Shown here piece after piece: positions 22,111 through 26,103 of a stretch of 26,103 bases of DNA. The notes under the pieces are model-generated. The model did no database searches. It saw only the letters and a program-made list of their open reading frames with translations, and was not told the origin of the DNA. The translations under genes and the position numbers were made by a program. The DNA comes from a virus, in the IMG/VR virus record IMGVR_UViG_3300041016_000764, positions 1 to 26,103 of that record; one strand, 5' to 3'. Numbering within the stretch: position 1 is the first letter of the stretch; each line of letters starts with the position of its first letter.

Positions 22111-23392
22111 TCCGCTTCCTGATTCGTTTGATACGAAAGAAGTACGTGATATTATGTCCGAAGCGGGGATTATTCCCTACTTCGGTTATAATGACTTATC
22201 TAGTCATGTAGTACTACAGCACTTTGCTGACCTGTATCAATGGTCTCCAACAAACAGGGCTTGCATTAATGCGATTCGTGATTACGCTTTTCGTGGGAAT
22301 ATCCGTTTGAAAAAATCGACTGTCGGGGGCTTTGACTTAGGGGCGCAAAACGTATATGCAACAGCTAGCGAGGTGCAGGGTGTGATAGATACATTTACAA
22401 GACTAGGAATATCCGCAACGGAAATAAGCGAGCTTACACGCCAATTATACATTAACCTTGCCGTATTTGGCAATTTGTATTTGCGCTTAACTATCAAAAC
22501 TATTGTGGGTGTTAGTCGTGTTTATTTAGAATCTATACCAGCTCAAAATGCCGCTTACCAACTTGATAAAGATGCAAACGGCAATTTAGTTGATATGCCC
22601 GAGCGTAAAATAGTAGTAAGCGAAAGTTTTGAAAAGCAATATTTGGCTAAATTCCCACCTAAAACTTACCACACTTTTCCCTATTGGAGTGAATTAGATA
22701 AGGGCGAGTACTCAACAGTATTCCATATTAAGAACCAAACAGATAAAAGCCCGTATTACGGACGCCCTGATAGTATTAGTTCTTACTTATGGCAGTATTT
22801 AGAGTACTATATAGCAGATAAAGCGGTAACTATTTCACGACAGGACTTTGTAGCGTTGTATTTACTATTTAGTGAAGCACCTTTGCAAAATGATGACGAA
22901 ACAGATGAGGACTTTATGGCTATGACGGCTAATTTAAAGAACCTCACTACAATGTCAAACAGCGGCAAAGCTAGCACATTGGCAAATTTGCGCTACTCAA
23001 ATGGAACACAAAAACCTAATCTTGAAAAGCTAGATATTAAGGTAGATACAGACGATTTTAGAGTAAAACTTGAAAAAGCAGCGTCTAAAATCATTCAGTC
23101 ACATGGCTGGTTTGCCGAATTATTAGGCGAACAAATAGCTAAAAACGGTATTGGCAAGGATAGCGCACTATTAACTACCTATACAGTAGCAGACGGCGCA
23201 AAGATTACACCATTACAAGAGGACTTTTCAGGGATTTGGCACATGGTTTTTAGTGTGATTGATGAGAAATTAAAGACTAATCTTTCAGATTTTACTATTG
23301 AATTTCCACAAAACATCTCTAAATTAGCGCAAAAATTGAAGGATTTAAACACGATTAAAACAACCGTAACCGATGGCAACACTACTAACTAA
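22064..23392 (+). CDS. Phage portal protein
   Basis: Protein of 442 residues, matching portal length. Landmarks of the family are visible: a lead-in with YQWSPTNRACINAIRDYAF, then the helix-strand region ISELTRQLYINLAVFGNLYLRL, the stretch YSTVFHIKNQTDKSPYYGRP with Y-G-x-P (the portal 'G-x-P' clip region), and helices LWQYLEYYIADKAVT. The C-terminal part is helical with ITPLQEDFSGIW. It forms the dodecameric ring at the capsid vertex, threading DNA and docking the terminase. It starts 47 bases inside the previous gene (ATG 22064); ATG 22154 is a shorter alternative. In this genome it is far from terL and downstream of the capsid gene. Confidence 0.85.
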   Translation: MAKSRVNQRLTVELNSPLPDSFDTKEVRDIMSEAGIIPYFGYNDLSSHVVLQHFADLYQWSPTNRACINAIRDYAFRGNIRLKKSTVGGFDLGAQNVYATASEVQGVIDTFTRLGISATEISELTRQLYINLAVFGNLYLRLTIKTIVGVSRVYLESIPAQNAAYQLDKDANGNLVDMPERKIVVSESFEKQYLAKFPPKTYHTFPYWSELDKGEYSTVFHIKNQTDKSPYYGRPDSISSYLWQYLEYYIADKAVTISRQDFVALYLLFSEAPLQNDDETDEDFMAMTANLKNLTTMSNSGKASTLANLRYSNGTQKPNLEKLDIKVDTDDFRVKLEKAASKIIQSHGWFAELLGEQIAKNGIGKDSALLTTYTVADGAKITPLQEDFSGIWHMVFSVIDEKLKTNLSDFTIEFPQNISKLAQKLKDLNTIKTTVTDGNTTN

Positions 23393-24020
23393 TATCGAGG
23401 CTATCAGTTTAGCTAATATAAACAAAGAATTTCCCACTTGCGACATTCAAAGTATCACACAAGTAGAAATAAACGCTTTTGACGGTTGTTTTACGCTTGA
23501 CTTTTACAACTCTTTACTTGCTAACTTAGAGGACTATTCAAGCGTTCAAACTTGGCTCAGTACAACCGAATACGAAACTGGCGATTTAGCCCTATTTATG
23601 GGGCGTATTTATCAAGCCTTAGACGATAGCATAAATAAACAGCCAATGACCTCAACTTTTTGGAAGTTAGCCGACAAATTTACGGACGCTACCTTGAATG
23701 AGTTATGGAATACAGGCTTACTAGGTCGCTGGTTATCATTGCAAGTTATTGAGCGGACTATTCCTTACATGGCTACGCAAGTGACTGGCAAGGGATTAAC
23801 ACAAAGTGTAGGTAGTGACTACCAACCCGCAAGCTCTAAGGCCGTAGATAGCCTACAAGTACGTATTAATCAAGATGTAATACAGTGCCTTAAAGTGGTA
23901 AAGCTTTTCATCAAAAACAATCCTACATACAACTGGATAGGGCTTGACGATATAGAAGGATGTGGGTGTTCATCTGGTAAAACTTGTAATAAAAAAACGG
24001 GAGGGTATTTGGTATGCTAA
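23373..24020 (+). CDS. Head-tail connector-like protein with CBM-like insert
   Basis: Protein of 215 residues following the portal gene (20-base overlap), the usual place for a connector/adaptor. Flanking parts are helical, as in gp6-type connectors. Residues ~62-97 (YETGDLALFMGRIYQALDD, ending W-K-L) have the pattern of small carbohydrate-binding modules: Y-x-x-G-D, then Y-x-A, then W. The C-terminus has a cysteine cluster (GCGCSSGKTC, final residue C). The insert is unexpected for an internal neck protein. The connector role is inferred from position. Confidence 0.5.
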   Translation: MATLLTNIEAISLANINKEFPTCDIQSITQVEINAFDGCFTLDFYNSLLANLEDYSSVQTWLSTTEYETGDLALFMGRIYQALDDSINKQPMTSTFWKLADKFTDATLNELWNTGLLGRWLSLQVIERTIPYMATQVTGKGLTQSVGSDYQPASSKAVDSLQVRINQDVIQCLKVVKLFIKNNPTYNWIGLDDIEGCGCSSGKTCNKKTGGYLVC

Positions 24021-24307
24021 AAGAGTTTCTAAAAAAGTCATTTGAGAATGCCGTTTTATTAGGCCAAACGCAAGTAAGCGAACAGCACTTTAAAGACCGA
24101 GTAAGTATCTGCAAAGGTTGCGAGCTTATGGGTAAAGTTGAACCGCTGCCAAACCTAGTATTTAACGAAGGGTGTACTAAATGTAGTTGTCCTTTAATTA
24201 CAAAAGCAAAATTAATTAATCATTCCATTCTAGGCTCTGCATCGTGCGAGCTTGGTAATTGGGAACAAATAGACAAAAAATATAATGAGAACTCCAAACT
24301 ACTTTAA
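24014..24307 (+). CDS. Small cysteine-cluster protein, putative metal-binding
   Basis: Protein of 97 residues. Cysteines C33 and C36 (CKGC) pair with CTKCSC at about 54-59 and a further one near 78 (SASCEL), the layout of a zinc ribbon. The N-terminal part is a basic helix (LKEFLKKSFENAVLL). It overlaps the connector gene by 7 bases and the next gene by 23. Small proteins of this type occur among phage head-tail genes; the function is unknown. Confidence 0.5.
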   Translation: MLKEFLKKSFENAVLLGQTQVSEQHFKDRVSICKGCELMGKVEPLPNLVFNEGCTKCSCPLITKAKLINHSILGSASCELGNWEQIDKKYNENSKLL

Positions 24308-24587
24308 ACGTGACGGCAGTGTCCTTTCATGGGGCTACTTAGATGTTGATGCTGAAACTACCGAGATAGATGATTTTTCAGACGTTTCAAGAGTTAATAC
24401 ACCTTTTGAGCGCTTTGAAGACGTGGATGGTAACGGTGACCCTATTACTAATGCTAAAATATCTCTACTTGTGGGTAATATCCGCAAGGCTGCATTTAAA
24501 GCATTATCAATCTGGATAGATGTAAATGGTACACCCATGCAAACTACCAACCTAGATGAGATAATTGATTTTTTTACAGCCCCGTAG
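24285..24587 (+). CDS. Virion-type protein, zero-frame product before frameshift
   Basis: Protein of 100 residues, acidic, starting MRTPNYFKRDGSV and ending three codons after a seven-T run (DEIIDFF then TAP and stop). It looks like the N-terminal domain of a longer protein: residues 1-95 form a beta/alpha unit (SLLVGNIRKAAFKALSIWID), and the -1 frame continues without a stop after the run. The zero-frame form may be the major product, with the extended form minor. Confidence 0.55.
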   Translation: MRTPNYFKRDGSVLSWGYLDVDAETTEIDDFSDVSRVNTPFERFEDVDGNGDPITNAKISLLVGNIRKAAFKALSIWIDVNGTPMQTTNLDEIIDFFTAP

Positions 24588-24611
24588 CTAGCGGTGGTAG
24601 CGATAATGGGG
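24569..24611 (+). other. Putative -1 frameshift signal, T7 plus hairpin
   Basis: T TTT TTT at 24569-24575 is in phase with the upstream gene, giving an ideal X-XXY-YYZ slippery heptamer. After a four-base spacer, CCCC at 24580-24583 can pair with GGGG at 24608-24611, enclosing GCTA/TAGC (24587-24590 and 24598-24601). Spacing and structure match known -1 stimulators. The zero-frame stop (24585-24587) lies in the hairpin. Confidence 0.6.
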
Positions 24612-24952
24612 TGTACGAGTGTGCTATTATATTTAACGGCGATAATGACCCTGCTAATATAGGATATATAGACACGATAGAGTGTAACGGAGTAGTGTCT
24701 AGTGGCGGCAGTTTTGGCGATTTTTATACGACACAAAACACAATAACTAATAGCCTAGCAGATGGTGCAGTTACGTCAGTAAGAGCAAAAGTTAGTAGCA
24801 CTGCAACTACATCACAAATTGAGGCTAATGCTGGCAATATTGAGATATATGTTTATATTATGTATCCTAGTGTAGCAATTGAGGCGGTTGCAAATGTATT
24901 CATTAACGGTGCAGCGCAAGCCATTCCATTTACTAAACTTCCGACTACTTAG
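24575..24952 (+). CDS. -1 frame extension of the 24285 gene
   Basis: The -1 frame is open from 24569 to TAG 24950-24952, 125 codons after the shift. No ATG begins it; the first usual start is GTG 24611 (113 residues). Read as a fusion, the joint gives IIDFF then YSPVASGGSDNGVYEC, a natural-looking linker. The C-terminal part (ECAIIFNGDNDPANIGYID and onward, then VYIMYPSVAIEAV) is beta-rich and Asn/Thr/Ser-rich, as in fibre or decoration proteins. Independent translation from GTG cannot be excluded. If the T run were eight, the gene would be a single frame, so a sequencing error must be ruled out. Confidence 0.55.
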   Translation, partial: YSPVASGGSDNGVYECAIIFNGDNDPANIGYIDTIECNGVVSSGGSFGDFYTTQNTITNSLADGAVTSVRAKVSSTATTSQIEANAGNIEIYVYIMYPSVAIEAVANVFINGAAQAIPFTKLPTT

Positions 24953-24954
24953 AT

Positions 24955-25257
24955 ATGGCACTACACTTACAACCACAAGGGCTAGGTATAATTAAAGCGC
25001 AATTTGTAGCTTTATGGGTAGCTATTTGTATTCTATTCTTTATGTTTGCGGGGTCAATATTTTACATGAGCTATGCAAAGGTAAAGTTAGATGAGTGTTC
25101 ACAAGCAGCGGAGGCAAAGAATCAGGAAATTACCTTTGTAATTCGTGAGTTAAAGACTTGTGAAAAAGATGCAGACTTTGCTAGGCAAGCTTATGAAGAC
25201 TTGCAAAGGCAAGCTAATGCAGCGGGCTTAAAATTCAAACCATTATTAAACGAATAG
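24955..25257 (+). CDS. Single-pass membrane protein with coiled coil
   Basis: Protein of 100 residues with one membrane helix at about 17-41 (QFVALWVAICILFFMFAG onward) and a charged, helical C-terminal half (LDECSQAAEAKNQEI, then REL..CEKDADFARQAYEDL) that could form a coiled coil. This is the layout of small holin- or spanin-like lysis proteins, but no family is recognised. It starts 2 bases after the preceding stop and is the second-last gene of the head operon. Confidence 0.5.
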   Translation: MALHLQPQGLGIIKAQFVALWVAICILFFMFAGSIFYMSYAKVKLDECSQAAEAKNQEITFVIRELKTCEKDADFARQAYEDLQRQANAAGLKFKPLLNE

Positions 25258-25260
25258 ATT

Positions 25261-25587
25261 ATGCAAATAGGCAATAAAGTATTTTTAAAAGAGGCTATCC
25301 AACTTGTGCCAGTAGGTGCGAGTACACCACGAGGTGCAGACCTCAGAACATTTGACAAGGGTAGCGAGTTTGTATTAGTAAACATCGAAGGCGAAAAAGC
25401 AATAGTAAAAGACGAGAGCGGCAACTTTTGGAGCGTTTTAATTGGCTTCTTAGGACTTGTTCAGGAGGTTAGCCAAGTAAACCAAAACACTACAATCGGC
25501 GAAGGCTTGACAATCTTACAACATATTAGCAACTGGTTTAAATCGCTTGGTAAAATCAAGTTTAAAAACCCGTTTAAGAAAAAATAA
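25261..25587 (+). CDS. Small SH3-like protein with cationic amphipathic tail
   Basis: Protein of 108 residues. Residues ~30-70 (KGSEFVLVNIEGEKAIVKDESGNFWSVL) look like a compact SH3-type barrel. The C-terminal 25 residues form a basic amphipathic segment (ISNWFKSLGKIKFKNPFKKK) that could bind membrane. It is the last gene of the head operon and 3 bases after the previous one. A lysis or membrane-acting role is conceivable from the tail; this is inference. A structured non-coding stretch follows. Confidence 0.5.
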   Translation: MQIGNKVFLKEAIQLVPVGASTPRGADLRTFDKGSEFVLVNIEGEKAIVKDESGNFWSVLIGFLGLVQEVSQVNQNTTIGEGLTILQHISNWFKSLGKIKFKNPFKKK

Positions 25588-25598
25588 AGCGCATTTTG

Positions 25599-25848
25599 AA
25601 ACCTTTTTTAGGTTTGTGTGTTTAAGTAAATTCAAACACAGTACTTCCAAAAGTATTGTTTCGATGGGCGGCGGTCTTGATATTGTCCGTCTGTTGCGAG
25701 CCTACAAGATTAGGCAAGATCTCGACAGTAGTTGTTACTGCTACACACGAAGCAGACTAAACAGCAGCTCTTACTTGGATGCGCTCCCATTAAGTAACCA
25801 CTCTTATAAAGTGCATAAACCCGCTTGTTTTAGGACGGCGGGTTTTTT
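25599..25848 (+). ncRNA. Structured non-coding RNA ending in a terminator
   Basis: No convincing gene fits here, but the sequence folds readily. Hairpins: AAACC/GGTTT (25599-25615); TGTGTTT/AAACACA (25617-25640); GTACTT-CCAA-AAGTAT (25641-25656). A larger domain is closed by ATGGG (25664-25668) with CCCAT (25786-25790). Inside are GGCGG/CCGTC (25670-25691) or, as an alternative, GTCTG/CAGAC (25689-25757); CGA/TCG stacked on GCCTA/TAGGC (25697-25724); and CAGTA/TACTG (25726-25740). It ends with the terminator at 25817-25848. Its 5' end may be processed from the head-operon transcript, as no promoter was seen. No known RNA family is recognised. Confidence 0.55.
25817..25848 (+). terminator. Intrinsic terminator of head operon/RNA
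   Basis: ACCCGC at 25819-25824 pairs with GCGGGT at 25838-25843, with AA before and TTTTT after. It is the only strong terminator after 25587, so it probably ends both the head operon transcript and the structured RNA before it. Confidence 0.8.
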
Positions 25849-25872
25849 ATTTGAAAAAATATGAGAAAATGT

Positions 25873-25901
25873 TTTGCAAGTTGAAAACTTTTGTATCTTT
25901 G
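25873..25901 (+). promoter_or_regulatory. Promoter before second terminal RNA
   Basis: TATCTTTG at 25894-25901 is a perfect -7 box, and TTTG at 25873-25876 lies 17 bases upstream, slightly closer than the usual 19. TTGAAAA at 25881, thirteen bases before the box, is at the same spacing as TTGAAAAA at 4052 before the box at 4065. TTGAAAAAAT at 25851 also matches 4020. It directly follows the terminator at 25817-25848. Confidence 0.7.
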
Positions 25902-25907
25902 CCTTGC

Positions 25908-26103
25908 AATTGAATAAAAAACATACGAAATTATCGATTAACCAAAACGCTTTAATCTCATGAAATAGTATCTTAGCGGTCTAATGCGTACCCCAAAAAG
26001 TCATTCGTAAGCCGCAAGCGTAATTAGGCGGTATCTAAAAAGAAATAAAGTAATAATAAATATCAGATAAAGCCCTTCACTACACAAGTAATGAGGGGCT
26101 TTG
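25908..26103 (+). ncRNA. Probable small RNA or long leader, second terminal RNA
   Basis: About 195 bases lie between a promoter and a terminator with no frame longer than a few codons (the best is 8 codons at 25984-26010). Stems seen: GATTAA/TTAATC (25936-25957) and CTAATGCG (25981-25988) with CGTAATTAG (26019-26027). The terminator at 26069-26103 ends it at the window edge. It could be an sRNA or the regulated leader of a gene beyond the window. The 5' end is estimated from the -7 box. Confidence 0.45.
26069..26103 (+). terminator. Terminator or attenuator at window end
   Basis: AAAGCCC-T-TCA at 26069-26079 pairs with TGA-G-GGGCTTT at 26092-26102, with small internal bulges. The T tract, if present, would continue past the window. 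It may be the end of the second terminal RNA or an attenuator for a following gene. Confidence 0.6.

Noticed and set aside
23970-24020. Possible -1 frameshift at the A7 run between the connector gene and the 24014 gene
   Set aside because: The run is read as AAT AAA AAA ACG, so slipping back one base would place TAA under the first codon. The downstream gene has its own ATG and a normal short overlap.
25660-25795. tRNA or tmRNA in the structured 3' region
   Set aside because: No T-loop GTTCGA motif, no CCA-type acceptor stem and no tmRNA tag frame could be found; the stems do not form a cloverleaf.
25547-25864. 105-codon open frame overlapping the last gene and the structured RNA
   Set aside because: It starts inside the 25261 gene, runs through the RNA stems and into the terminator, and its translation has low-complexity, non-protein-like content. 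The folding pattern explains the region better.

Overview
The window looks like the structural half of a tailed phage or prophage (siphovirus type) infecting a Bacteroidota host. Supporting evidence: (i) promoters fit the Bacteroidota pattern TTTG-N19-TAnnTTTG (1436-1466, 2519-2549, and 18771-18741 on the minus strand) or a near version; (ii) starts lack strong Shine-Dalgarno sequences and sit behind A/T-rich leaders; (iii) genes are tightly packed with TAATG/ATGA overlaps; (iv) the gene set is ParB-like protein, terminase, tape measure, tail tip, ClpP-type head protease, capsid and portal. No integrase, replication gene, tRNA or CRISPR array was seen, so lifestyle cannot be decided from this window.

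Layout. Positions 61-3984 hold small early/accessory genes: a membrane-anchored coiled-coil protein, an SH3-like repeat protein, several small unknowns and a C39-like cysteine peptidase flanked by two copies of a 15-nt UUCG hairpin. Positions 4094-7185 hold a packaging/DNA-modification block: ParB-like protein, TET/JBP-like 2-oxoglutarate/Fe(II) oxygenase, candidate small terminase, large terminase. Positions 7194-17714 hold the tail operon: a chaperone-like gene with a probable -1 frameshift extension, tail completion-type genes, a 1206-aa tape measure, tail-tip proteins, an embedded lipoprotein gene and a terminal helix-turn-helix gene. Positions 17741-18708 are a three-gene cassette on the opposite strand, with its own promoter and a shared bidirectional terminator. 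Positions 18890-25587 hold the head operon: protease-scaffold fusion, major capsid, tail-tube candidate, portal, connector, a second probable -1 frameshift pair, and two small proteins of possible lysis or envelope role. Positions 25588-26103 carry no convincing gene but hold what look like two structured RNAs, each ending in an intrinsic terminator.

How it works together. The promoters before 4094 and 18890 share the block GAAAA(A)GTGYG directly before a TWWCTTTG box, plus an inverted copy of GACTTTACATAA, suggesting one phage factor controls the packaging/tail and head operons. The oxygenase beside ParB-like and terminase genes suggests base modification tied to packaging. GATC and CCGG appear strongly under-represented by eye, which suggests pressure from host restriction.

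The items I consider most novel are the multibranched RNA at about 25599-25848, the T7 frameshift signal at 24569-24611, the T10 signal at 8202-8211, the paired late promoters, and the reverse-strand cassette with its duplicated leader. All calls come from reading the sequence; no database search was possible.
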